From: Pseudomonas solani
Lineage (GTDB): Bacteria; Pseudomonadota; Gammaproteobacteria; Pseudomonadales; Pseudomonadaceae
Direction: 5' to 3'
Assembly: GCF_026072635.1 (NCBI RefSeq)
Contig: NZ_AP023081.1
Span: 776,501 to 840,500, forward strand
Length of the DNA: 64,000 nucleotides
Shown: one piece after another, positions 33,316 to 42,951 of the stretch
Position numbering within the stretch: position 1 is the first letter of the stretch
How the letters are laid out: the number at the start of each line of letters is the position of its first letter
Notes under the pieces: generated by a model
Database searches by the model: none
Told to the model about the DNA's origin: nothing
Seen by the model: the letters and a program-made list of their open reading frames with translations, nothing else
Translations under genes and position numbers: made by a program

Positions 33316-34476
33316 TCAACCCCGCCCCACCACCTCGACGCGAGAATCCCCCAGCGCCTCGTCCAGCCCCTGGTGGAACCAGCGCAACGCCTGCTCGTAG
33401 CGCCCGTGCCAGAGGCGGTCGCTGGCGCCGGCGCGGATGCCGTCCTGCACCCGTGCGGCCATGGCGAAGTCCTCCTCCAGGGCGGAATAAAGGATCTCGT
33501 TGTTCTTCTCGAAGTAGCGCCGGGCCTTGTCCGTCGCCGGTTCCTCCAGCAGCAGGTTGTAGCCCAGCACGCGGGTGGCCAGCGGGCCGTCGGGGAAGAC
33601 GCTGGAGAAGTCGATGTGGTCCGGCTCCACCAGCACCAGGGTGTTGGGCCAGATGAAGTACAGCAGGTTGCCGTGGCGCCGCAGGTCCCACTCGGATTCC
33701 GGCTGCGCCAGCACCTCGCGCAGGTTGCGCTTCACGTAGTAGTTGCGGATGTGCCGGCCGAAGCGCTCGAACAGCCCCAGGTTGGGCCAGAACAGGGGGT
33801 CGATGGTGGCCTGGTGCGCCTTGGCCACGTGGTAGTTCTCCAGGAAGGTGTCGATGGTCAGCTTCCAGTTCACCGGCCGGAGGATGTCGCGCGGGTCGAA
33901 AAGCACCTGCCCCTCCAGGGCGAAGCTGTTGAAATCAGCCATCAGCTCGGGGCCGAAGAACGCCGGCATGTCCAGTGCGGGGCCGGGCGAGTGGCGCGCC
34001 CAGATTGCGCCGAAACACTCGGCCACCGGCACCTCGGTGAGGTTCAGGCAACCGCGGTCGACGCCCTCGAAACCGTAGCCGTGGGGAATGCCGCGCAGCT
34101 GCCCATCGGGGTTGTAGGCCCAGGCGTGGTAGGGGCAGACGAACACCCGGTTGGCACCTTCCGCCTCCGCCACCAACTGGGTGCCACGGTGCTTGCAGAC
34201 GTTGAGGAAGCCGCGCAACCGCCCCGCCTCGTCACGCACCAGCAGCAATGGCGCCAGCAGGTCCCGGGTGATGAAGCGCCCCGCCGTCACCTCGCTGGAG
34301 CGCGCCACCAGCAGCGGCTCGCGGCGCAATACCTCGTCCCGCTCACGCCGGTAACGCGCCTCGTCGAGGTAGCTGTCCACCGCCAGCGATGAAGGCGCCT
34401 CCAGACAGTCGGATTGTCCTCGCTCGGCCAGCGCCAGCGTCTTCTTCAGCAGTTCCACCTGTGTCGCGTGCTGCAT
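33316..34476 (-). CDS. Rieske-type ring-hydroxylating oxygenase, alpha subunit-like
   Basis: The 386-residue protein has an N-terminal Rieske [2Fe-2S] site (Cys94-x-His96 in NVCKHRG, Cys114-x2-His117 in CPYHAW) and a C-terminal mononuclear iron site with NWKLTIDTFLENYHVAKAH (Glu213 at the bridging position, His216, His221). Such oxygenases hydroxylate or demethylate aromatic or quaternary-amine substrates. No beta subunit, ferredoxin or reductase gene is adjacent, so electrons must come from elsewhere. It lies 24 bp after the TetR gene and is probably in its operon. The substrate cannot be read from sequence. Confidence 0.88.
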   Translation of the reverse strand: MQHATQVELLKKTLALAERGQSDCLEAPSSLAVDSYLDEARYRRERDEVLRREPLLVARSSEVTAGRFITRDLLAPLLLVRDEAGRLRGFLNVCKHRGTQLVAEAEGANRVFVCPYHAWAYNPDGQLRGIPHGYGFEGVDRGCLNLTEVPVAECFGAIWARHSPGPALDMPAFFGPELMADFNSFALEGQVLFDPRDILRPVNWKLTIDTFLENYHVAKAHQATIDPLFWPNLGLFERFGRHIRNYYVKRNLREVLAQPESEWDLRRHGNLLYFIWPNTLVLVEPDHIDFSSVFPDGPLATRVLGYNLLLEEPATDKARRYFEKNNEILYSALEEDFAMAARVQDGIRAGASDRLWHGRYEQALRWFHQGLDEALGDSRVEVVGRG

Positions 34477-34500
34477 GCCTGCCTCTTCTTGTTGTTGGGG

Positions 34501-35103
34501 TCATGTCGGCTGGAGTGGCGCCAGGGCACCCCGGATGAAATGCCAGAGCTGCCGCGACAGCTGATCGGCCGGCGGGCGCGGCGAACGGCCGAGGGCTTCG
34601 AGCAGGGCCTGGTGCATGCCACCGAGGATCATCGCCGAGACCAGCTCCGGGTCGAGGCTGGCGTTCAACTGCCCGGCAACCTGGCCCCGGCGGATGTTGT
34701 CAGCACCCTGGCGTACGTTCTCGGTGATGCGCCGGGCTTCCAGCGCCGCCACCTCCGGCTCCCGCGCCAGGCTCACCAACAGCAGCGGTGCCAGGGGCTC
34801 GGCATAGACGAACTGCACCGCGCGGCGCACCCGCTGCTCCTCGCGGCTGCACCAGTCCTCGGCACCGGGCAGCGGGTCGGCGACCATCACCTCGGCCTGG
34901 TAGCGGTCGTGGAAGTCCTCGGCCACCGCGGCCAGCAGCCCGGCGCGGGAGGCGAAGTAGCGGTAGATCAGCCCCACCGAGACGCCGGCCCGCTCCGCCA
35001 CCCGCCCCACTTCCAGGCCGCCGCCGAGCTCCAGCAATTCGTCGCGGGCGGCATCCAGCAGGCTGGCACGGGTTCTCTGGGCCTTGGGGGAAAGATCGGT
35101 CAT
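34501..35103 (-). CDS. TetR-family regulator of the Rieske/crotonase/ligase cluster
   Basis: The 200-residue protein has an N-terminal helix-turn-helix (RVAERAGVSVGLIYRYFASRAGLLAAV) and a helical ligand domain (PLAPLLLVSLAREPEVAALEAR). It is the first gene on the minus side; the crotonase and ligase genes run the other way from the same 101-bp spacer. The spacer holds a palindrome suited to TetR binding, so it probably represses both directions and itself. The ligand may be an acyl-CoA or pathway substrate; this is inferred. Confidence 0.88.
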   Translation of the reverse strand: MTDLSPKAQRTRASLLDAARDELLELGGGLEVGRVAERAGVSVGLIYRYFASRAGLLAAVAEDFHDRYQAEVMVADPLPGAEDWCSREEQRVRRAVQFVYAEPLAPLLLVSLAREPEVAALEARRITENVRQGADNIRRGQVAGQLNASLDPELVSAMILGGMHQALLEALGRSPRPPADQLSRQLWHFIRGALAPLQPT

Positions 35104-35132
35104 GGGGCTCTCGATAAAGCGCTGGACAGGAA

Positions 35133-35151
35133 AAGTGAATTCAGTTTACTT
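35133..35151. promoter_or_regulatory. Putative TetR operator in the divergent spacer
   Basis: AAGTGAATTCAGTTTACTT is a 19-bp quasi-palindrome (14 of 19 positions symmetric). It lies 30 bp from the TetR start and about 54 bp from the crotonase start, where promoters for both sides would be. The AGT(A/G)AA..TT(T/C)ACT form resembles operators of acyl-CoA-responsive TetR proteins. Confidence 0.6.
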
Positions 35152-35204
35152 ATTTCTCCCCACACGCCAAGCCCCGATCCAATAAAAAACCACGGAGCGC
35201 TTCC

Positions 35205-36038
35205 ATGACCGATTCCACCGTCCACTACGCGGTCGACGGCCGCATCGCCACCCTCACCCTCAACCGCCCCGAGCGGCTCAACGCCATCGACGACCGTCTC
35301 CCCGCCGACCTCGAAGCCGCCGTGCTGCGCGCCAATGCCGACGACGCGGTGCACGTCATCGTCCTCACCGGTGCCGGCCGTGGTTTCTGCAGCGGCTACG
35401 ACCTCAAGTTCTTCGCCGAGAACCCGCGCGGCATCTACGGCAGCCAGGAAATGCCCTGGGACCCGATGGTCGACTACGCGCTGATGAAGAAGAACACCGA
35501 GCACTTCATGAGCCTGTTCCGCAGCTACAAGCCGGTGATCGCCAAGGTGCACGGCCCGGCGGTGGCCGGCGGCAGCGACATCGCCCTGTGCTGCGACCTG
35601 ATCCTGATGGCCGACGAAGCGGTGATCGGCTATCCGCCGGCGCGGGTCTGGGGCTGCCCGACCACCGCCATGTGGGTCTACCGCCTAGGCCCGGAGAAGG
35701 CCAAGCGCATGCTCCTCACCGGCGACCTCATCGACGGCCGCGAGGCCCAGCGCCTGGGCCTGGTCTACCAGAGCGTGCCCCTGGCCGAGCTGGACGCAGC
35801 GGTGGAAGCGCTCACCGCGCGCATGCAGGGCATCCCCAGGAACCAGCTGATGATGCAGAAGCTGATGATCAACCAGGCCTTCCACAACATGGGCCTGGAA
35901 ACCACGCAAATGTTCGCCACACTGTTCGACGGCATCACCCGCCATAGCCCGGAAGGCGTGCGCTTCAAGGCACGTTGCGAGGAAGTCGGGTTCGCCCAGG
36001 CGGTGAAGGAGCGCGATTCGGGCCAGCCCATTCCCTGA
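35205..36038 (+). CDS. Crotonase-fold (enoyl-CoA hydratase/isomerase family) protein lacking the canonical catalytic glutamates
   Basis: The 277-residue protein has the crotonase core: oxyanion-hole loops in GAGRGFCSGYDL and HGPAVAGGSDIALCCDLI. At the two positions that carry catalytic Glu in mitochondrial enoyl-CoA hydratase, it has Asp125 (GGSD) and, as I align it, Pro145 (YPPARVWG). A simple hydratase role is therefore doubtful; CoA-thioester isomerase, hydrolase or lyase activity is possible. It is the first plus-strand gene of the cluster, 33 bp before the acyl-CoA ligase. Confidence 0.85.
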   Translation: MTDSTVHYAVDGRIATLTLNRPERLNAIDDRLPADLEAAVLRANADDAVHVIVLTGAGRGFCSGYDLKFFAENPRGIYGSQEMPWDPMVDYALMKKNTEHFMSLFRSYKPVIAKVHGPAVAGGSDIALCCDLILMADEAVIGYPPARVWGCPTTAMWVYRLGPEKAKRMLLTGDLIDGREAQRLGLVYQSVPLAELDAAVEALTARMQGIPRNQLMMQKLMINQAFHNMGLETTQMFATLFDGITRHSPEGVRFKARCEEVGFAQAVKERDSGQPIP

Positions 36039-36071
36039 GCCCCGCCGTCCCACGAGTACAGGAGGTGTTCG

Positions 36072-37805
<1,734 letters not shown>

Positions 37806-37849
37806 GTCGATGGGTTTCGCTGCGCTCTACGCCATCCTACGGACAGTCC

Positions 37850-38012
37850 GTAGGTCGGGTGCAACCCGACGGCCCGTTGCCCGGAGCATCGCGGGTTTCA
37901 CCCGCCCTACAGAAGGAACCCAGGCGGTAGGTTGGCGCCGAGCGCAGCGAGGCCCAACGCGCGGTGCCTGAGGTGGCATCGCAACGTTGGGCCTAGTACC
38001 TCAGCCCGGCCT
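37850..38012 (+). repeat. Family B copy 2 followed by a second dispersed repeat (ligase/mexK junction)
   Basis: 37850-37911 repeats the double-hairpin design of 15647-15706: GTAGG, GTCGGGT-GCA-ACCCGAC, GCGGGT-TTC-ACCCGC, CCTAC. It is followed by another element at 37926-38012 that starts GTAGGTTGG, contains CCCAAC and GTTGGGCC arms and ends GGCCTAC beside the mexK stop. Both lie between convergent genes. Confidence 0.82.
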
Positions 38013-41000
38013 ACACGGCGCGGGGCATTTCCTTGACCCGGAACCAGGCCGCGTAGAGCGCCGGCAGGAACAGCAGGGTCAACGCCGTGGCGACGATCAG
38101 GCCGCCCATGATGGCGACGGCCATGGGGCCGAAGAACACACTGCGCGACAGCGGGATCATCGCCAGCACCGCCGCCAGGGCGGTGAGCACGATGGGCCGG
38201 AAGCGGCGCACCGTGGCTTCGATGATGGCGTGCCACTTGTCCAGGCCGGCGGCGATGTCCTGCTCGATCTGGTCCACCAGGATCACCGAGTTGCGCATGA
38301 TCATCCCCGACAGGGCGATGGTGCCGAGCATGGCCACGAAGCCGAAGGGCTGGCGGAACACCAGGAGGAACAGAGTCACCCCGATCAGCCCCAGGGGCGC
38401 GGTGAGGAACACCATCGCCGTACGCGAGAAGCTCTTCAGCTGCAGCATCAGCAACGTCAGCACCACGACGATGAACAGCGGCACGCCGGCGTTCACCGAC
38501 TTCTGCCCACGGGTCGAGTCTTCCACGGTGCCGCCTACATCCAGCAGGTAGCCGCTGGGCAGTTCGGCGCGAATCGGCTCCAGGGTCGGCAGAATCTGCG
38601 CCACCAGGCTGGCCGGCAGCGACTTGTCGTAGATGTCGGCGCGCACGGTCACGGTAGGCAGGCGGTTGCGGTGCCAGATGATGCCTTCCTCGAAACCGTA
38701 TTCCAGGGTGGCGATCTGCGACAGGGGCACACTCTTGCCACTGTCGGTGGGCACCGCCAGGCTCGGCAGCAGGGCCAGCTCCTGGCGCTCACGCGGGGTG
38801 CCGCGCAGGAGGATGTCGATCAACTCGTTGTCCTCGCGGAACTGGCTGACCGTGGAACCGGTGAGCGAGCTCTGCAGGAAGCGCGACAGGTCGGCGGTGC
38901 TCACGCCCAGGGCGCGGGCGCGGTCCTGGTCGATGTTCAGGCGCACCACCTTGCTCGGCTCTTCCCAATCCAGGTGCACGTTCACCACGTGGGGGTTCTC
39001 GCGCACCTTGTCGGCCACCTTGCGGGCGTAGGCGCGGACTTCGTCGATGTGCTCGCCGGAGACGCGGAACTGCACCGGGTAACCCACGGGCGGGCCGTTC
39101 TCCAGGCGCGAGACGCGGGTGCGCAGGCTGGGGAACTCGTCGTTGAGCGTCTGGATCAGCCAGCTGCGCAGGGCCTCGCGGTCCTCGATGGTCTTGGCCA
39201 GCACCACGAACTGGGCGAAGCTCGCCGCCGGCAGTTGCTGGTCCAGCGGCAGGTAGAAGCGCGGCGAACCGGTGCCCACGTAGGCCACGTAGTTATCCAC
39301 ACCCGAGTGCTCCTTGATCATCTTCTCCAGGCGCGTCACTTCGGCTTCGGTGTTGCTCAGCGAGGAGCCCTCGCCCAGCTTCAGGTCGACCATCAGCTCC
39401 AGGCGCCCGGAGGCCGGGAAGAACTGCTGGGGCACGAAGCGGAACATCGCGATGGCGGCGACGAAGGCCACCAGGGTCAGGACGATCACCGTCTTGCGCC
39501 GACGCACGCACCACTCCACCACGCGCCGCACGCGCTGGTAGAAGGGCGTCGCGTAGGGGTCGTGGGCGCCGCTGCCGCCATGCTTCTCGGCGTGGCGCTT
39601 GGCCAGGTCCGGCAGCAGGCGGTCACCCAGGTAGGGCACGAAGACCACGGCGGCGATCCAGGACACCAGCAGGGCGATGGTCACCACCTGGAAGATCGAA
39701 CGGGTGTATTCGCCGGTGCCCGATTGCGCGGTGGCGATGGGCAGGAAGCCGGCGGCGGTGATCAGGGTGCCGGTGAGCATGGGGAAGGCCGTACTGGTCC
39801 AGGCATAGCTGGCCGCCTTGAGCCGGTCGTAGCCCTGCTCCATCTTGATGGCCATCATCTCCACCGCGATGATCGCGTCGTCCACCAGCAAGCCCAGCGC
39901 CAGCACCAGCGCGCCGAGGGAAATCTTGTGCAGGCCGATACCCAGGTAGTACATGGCGGCGAAGGTCATCGCCAGTACCAGGGGGATCGACAGCGCCACC
40001 ACCAGGCCGGTGCGCAGGCCCAGGGAGAAGAAGCTCACCAGCAGCACGATGATCAGCGCCTCGGTGAGCACGCGGACGAACTCGCCCACGCCGGTCTTCA
40101 CCGCTGCCGGCTGGTCGGAGACCTTGCGCAGCTGCATGCCGGCCGGGAGGGTTTCCTGCAGGCGGGCAAACTCGCCTTCCAGGGCCTGGCCGAGGATGAG
40201 GATGTCACCGCCCGCCTTCATCGAGACCGCGAGGCCGATGGCGTTCTCGCCCATGAAGCGCATGCGCGGCGCGGGTGGGTCGTTGAAGCCACGGTGCACG
40301 TCGGCGACGTCGCCGATGCGGAAGGTGCGGTCACCCACGCGGATGGGGAAGTCGCGAATCTCCTTCACCGAGTCGAAGCGCCCGCTGACGCGCAACTGCA
40401 CGCGGTCGCTGGCCGTCTCGAAGAAGCCGGCGGCGGCCACGGCGTTCTGCTCTTCCAGCGCCTGCTGCACGGCGGCCAGCGGCAGGCCCAGGGTGGCGGC
40501 CTTGGTATTGGAGAGCTCGATCCAGATCTTCTCGTCCTGCAGGCCGAGCAGCTCGACCTTGCCCACGTCCTTGACCCGCTGCAGTTGCAGCTGGATGCGG
40601 TCGGCGTAGTCCTTGAGCACGGCGTAGTCGAAGCCCTCGCCGGTCAGCGCGTAGATATTGCCGAAGGTGGTGCCGAATTCGTCGTTGAAGAACGGTCCCT
40701 GGATGCCCTGGGGCAAGGTGTGGCGAATGTCGCTGACCTTCTTGCGCACCTGGTACCAGAGCTCGGGGATCTCGTTGGAATGCATCGAATCCCGCGCGAG
40801 GAAGGTCACCTGGGATTCGCCGGGGCGGGAGAAGGAAATGATCTTGTCGTACTCGCCTGTCTCCATGAGCTTCTTTTCGATGCGCTCGGTGACCTGGCGG
40901 GAAACTTCCTCGGCGCTGGCGCCGGGCCAGTTGGTGCGGATCACCATGGCCTTGAAGGTGAAGGGCGGGTCTTCGCTCTGCCCCAGCTTGGTGTAGGAGA

Positions 41001-41085
41001 TCGCACCGACGATGCCCAGCAGCAGCATGATGTAGAGGACGATCTGACGGTTCTTCAGCGCCCAGGCGGAAAGGTTGAAGTTCAC
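38011..41085 (-). CDS. mexK: RND efflux transporter, MexK type
   Basis: The 1024-residue protein has 12 predicted membrane helices and two large periplasmic loops of the AcrB/MexB superfamily. It keeps the proton-relay pair in helix 4 (LGLLVDDAIIAVE) and the NMR-type signature near helix 11 (SGMIMRNSVILVDQ). In P. aeruginosa MexJK exports triclosan and, with OprM, erythromycin and tetracycline; those substrates are not proven here. It starts at GTG (MNFNLSAWALKNRQ) preceded by AAGGAG, 6 bp after mexJ. No outer-membrane factor gene is present, as in the known operon. Confidence 0.85.
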   Translation of the reverse strand: MNFNLSAWALKNRQIVLYIMLLLGIVGAISYTKLGQSEDPPFTFKAMVIRTNWPGASAEEVSRQVTERIEKKLMETGEYDKIISFSRPGESQVTFLARDSMHSNEIPELWYQVRKKVSDIRHTLPQGIQGPFFNDEFGTTFGNIYALTGEGFDYAVLKDYADRIQLQLQRVKDVGKVELLGLQDEKIWIELSNTKAATLGLPLAAVQQALEEQNAVAAAGFFETASDRVQLRVSGRFDSVKEIRDFPIRVGDRTFRIGDVADVHRGFNDPPAPRMRFMGENAIGLAVSMKAGGDILILGQALEGEFARLQETLPAGMQLRKVSDQPAAVKTGVGEFVRVLTEALIIVLLVSFFSLGLRTGLVVALSIPLVLAMTFAAMYYLGIGLHKISLGALVLALGLLVDDAIIAVEMMAIKMEQGYDRLKAASYAWTSTAFPMLTGTLITAAGFLPIATAQSGTGEYTRSIFQVVTIALLVSWIAAVVFVPYLGDRLLPDLAKRHAEKHGGSGAHDPYATPFYQRVRRVVEWCVRRRKTVIVLTLVAFVAAIAMFRFVPQQFFPASGRLELMVDLKLGEGSSLSNTEAEVTRLEKMIKEHSGVDNYVAYVGTGSPRFYLPLDQQLPAASFAQFVVLAKTIEDREALRSWLIQTLNDEFPSLRTRVSRLENGPPVGYPVQFRVSGEHIDEVRAYARKVADKVRENPHVVNVHLDWEEPSKVVRLNIDQDRARALGVSTADLSRFLQSSLTGSTVSQFREDNELIDILLRGTPRERQELALLPSLAVPTDSGKSVPLSQIATLEYGFEEGIIWHRNRLPTVTVRADIYDKSLPASLVAQILPTLEPIRAELPSGYLLDVGGTVEDSTRGQKSVNAGVPLFIVVVLTLLMLQLKSFSRTAMVFLTAPLGLIGVTLFLLVFRQPFGFVAMLGTIALSGMIMRNSVILVDQIEQDIAAGLDKWHAIIEATVRRFRPIVLTALAAVLAMIPLSRSVFFGPMAVAIMGGLIVATALTLLFLPALYAAWFRVKEMPRAV

Positions 41086-41091
41086 TCTGCC

Positions 41092-42195
41092 CTACTCCTT
41101 GGCGATCAGCTTCACCGCGCGGTTGGCGCGGTCCACGGGGCGGACTTCCTGGCCTTCACGCAGCACCTGGACACCGGCGGCGACCACCCAGTCCTCGGGC
41201 TTCAGGCCTTCGAGCACCGGTACGCGGTCTTCACCGTAGGGGCCGACGCGCACGGGGCGGCGTTCGATCTTCGAGCTGTCCGGGTTCACCACCCAGACGT
41301 AAGGCGCACCGGCTTCGGCGGTGAGCGCCGAGAGCGGTACCGACAGCGGCACCTCACCGTTGGCCTGGATGTAGACGCGGGCGCTCTGGCCCAGCTCGGC
41401 GGGCACCTCGCCGGCGGTGAAGGCGATGCGCGCGGCGAAGGTGCGCGACTGCTGGTCGGCAGCCGGCGAAAGTTCGCGGATGCGCCCGGGGAAACGCTTG
41501 TCGGGCTGCGACCAGAGTTCGACGGCCACTTCCTGGCCGATCTTGAAGCGGTCGATGGCGTGCTCCGGCAGGCTGATCAGCACTTCGCGCTCGCCGTCGG
41601 CGGCCAGGGTGAACACGGTCTGCCCGGCGGCAACCACCTGACCCACTTCCGCGCGGCGGGTGGCGATCACGCCGTTCTGCGAGGCGCGCAGCACGGCATA
41701 GCCGGCCTGGTTGCTGGCCACGTTGAATTCGGCCTGGATCTGTCTCAGTCGCGCCTCGCCGGAGCGGTACTGGTTTTCGACGTTGTCGAACTGCGAGGGG
41801 CTGATGAGCTTGCGGTCCAGCAGGGTCTTGTAGCGGTCACGCTCGGCGCGCACCAGCTTGAGGTTGGCCTCGGCCGCCGTCACCTGGGCGCGGGAGGCTT
41901 CCAGTTGCAGGCGCACATCCTGCGGGTCGAGTTCGGCCAGCGGCTGCTCGGCCTTCACCCGGTCCCCCACGTCCACCAGTCGCCGGGTGATCTTGCCGCC
42001 GATGCGGAACGCCAGTTCCGGCTCCAGCCTGGCGCGCACTTCGCCCGGGTAGGTCACCATCGCGTCGCCGGCGGGCTGTGGCTGCACCACCATGGCCGGA
42101 CGTATCGATTGCTGGACGGTCTCGCTGTTGCCACAGGCACCGACGAGCAAAGAGAGTGTCAAAGGCAGAGCGAGGGGCAGGACATGGCGGAACAT
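41092..42195 (-). CDS. mexJ: RND efflux membrane-fusion lipoprotein, MexJ type
   Basis: The 367-residue periplasmic adaptor has a lipoprotein signal ending LLVGAC (Cys21), a lipoyl half (RIGGKITRRLVDVGDRVKAEQPLAELD), an alpha-hairpin (ASRAQVTAAEANLKLVRAER..), the second lipoyl half (VLRASQNGVIATRRAEVGQVV) and beta-barrel/membrane-proximal domains. It links MexK to the outer-membrane channel. It is the first gene of the operon, divergent from mexL across 93 bp with a perfect palindrome. Confidence 0.87.
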   Translation of the reverse strand: MFRHVLPLALPLTLSLLVGACGNSETVQQSIRPAMVVQPQPAGDAMVTYPGEVRARLEPELAFRIGGKITRRLVDVGDRVKAEQPLAELDPQDVRLQLEASRAQVTAAEANLKLVRAERDRYKTLLDRKLISPSQFDNVENQYRSGEARLRQIQAEFNVASNQAGYAVLRASQNGVIATRRAEVGQVVAAGQTVFTLAADGEREVLISLPEHAIDRFKIGQEVAVELWSQPDKRFPGRIRELSPAADQQSRTFAARIAFTAGEVPAELGQSARVYIQANGEVPLSVPLSALTAEAGAPYVWVVNPDSSKIERRPVRVGPYGEDRVPVLEGLKPEDWVVAAGVQVLREGQEVRPVDRANRAVKLIAKE

Positions 42196-42232
42196 GGTGT
42201 ATGACCTTTCGCAAAAGTGCTGTTGGAATATT

Positions 42233-42248
42233 TATACTGCCGAGTATA
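42233..42248. promoter_or_regulatory. Putative MexL operator overlapping divergent promoters
   Basis: TATACT-GCCG-AGTATA is a perfect 6+4+6 palindrome in the AT-rich mexJ/mexL spacer. The arms themselves read as -10 boxes: TATACT on the minus strand for mexJ and the adjacent TATAGT on the plus strand for mexL. A repressor bound here would block both promoters, matching known MexL autorepression and mexJK repression. Confidence 0.65.
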
Positions 42249-42288
42249 GTAAAAATAGCAAACTCACCAGTCCAGTATTTAAACGCGA

Positions 42289-42951
42289 ATGTCTGACAAA
42301 ACTTTACAAGCCAGCGGCCCCGGCCGCCCCAAGGACCCGGCCAAGCGTGCGGCGATCCTCGAGGCGGCCAAGTCGCTGTTCCTCAGCAAGGGTTACGACG
42401 GCAGCAGCATGGACGCCATCGCCGCCGAGGCCGGGGTATCCAAACTCACCGTGTACAGCCACTTCACCGACAAGGAGACGCTGTTCTCCGCCGCGGTGAA
42501 GGCCAAGTGCATGGAGCAGTTGCCGGAGCTGCTGTTCGAATTGCCCCTCGGTGGGACCATCGAAACTGTGCTACGCAACATCGGCATGGGTTTCCAGGCG
42601 CTGATCAACAGCAGCGAGTCCATCGAACTGCACCGTTTGATGGCCACCCTGGGCAACCAGGACCCGAAGCTGTCGAAGCTGTTCTTCGATGCCGGCCCGC
42701 AGCAGATCCTCAACGAGATGGAGCGCCTGCTGATCCAGGCGGACAAGGCCGGCAAGCTGCGCATCGACAAGCCGATCAACGCCGCCGAGCACTTCTTCTG
42801 CCTGATCAAGGGCGGGCACAACTTCCGCCTGCTGATCGGCTGCGCCACGCCCCTCCAGGGCGAAGAGGCCGAGCAGCATGTGCAGGAAGTGGTGGAGCTG
42901 TTCCTCCGCGCCTACCGCGCCGAGGACATCACCCCCGTCGCACGAACCTGA
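42289..42951 (+). CDS. mexL: TetR-family repressor, MexL type
   Basis: The 220-residue protein has the HTH SMDAIAAEAGVSKLTVYSHFTDKETLFSAAV and a helical effector domain. Divergence from mexJK identifies it as the local repressor. There is no strong ribosome site before the ATG. Its last 23 bp overlap the end of the convergent P450 gene, so no terminator separates the two. Confidence 0.85.
   Translation: MSDKTLQASGPGRPKDPAKRAAILEAAKSLFLSKGYDGSSMDAIAAEAGVSKLTVYSHFTDKETLFSAAVKAKCMEQLPELLFELPLGGTIETVLRNIGMGFQALINSSESIELHRLMATLGNQDPKLSKLFFDAGPQQILNEMERLLIQADKAGKLRIDKPINAAEHFFCLIKGGHNFRLLIGCATPLQGEEAEQHVQEVVELFLRAYRAEDITPVART

Noticed and set aside
37987..42204. Very long open frame on the plus strand (about 1400 codons) opposite mexJK
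   Set aside because: It is antisense to two well-recognised genes. High GC removes stop codons from the opposite strand, and the translation is low-complexity His/Gln/Gly/Asp without domains.
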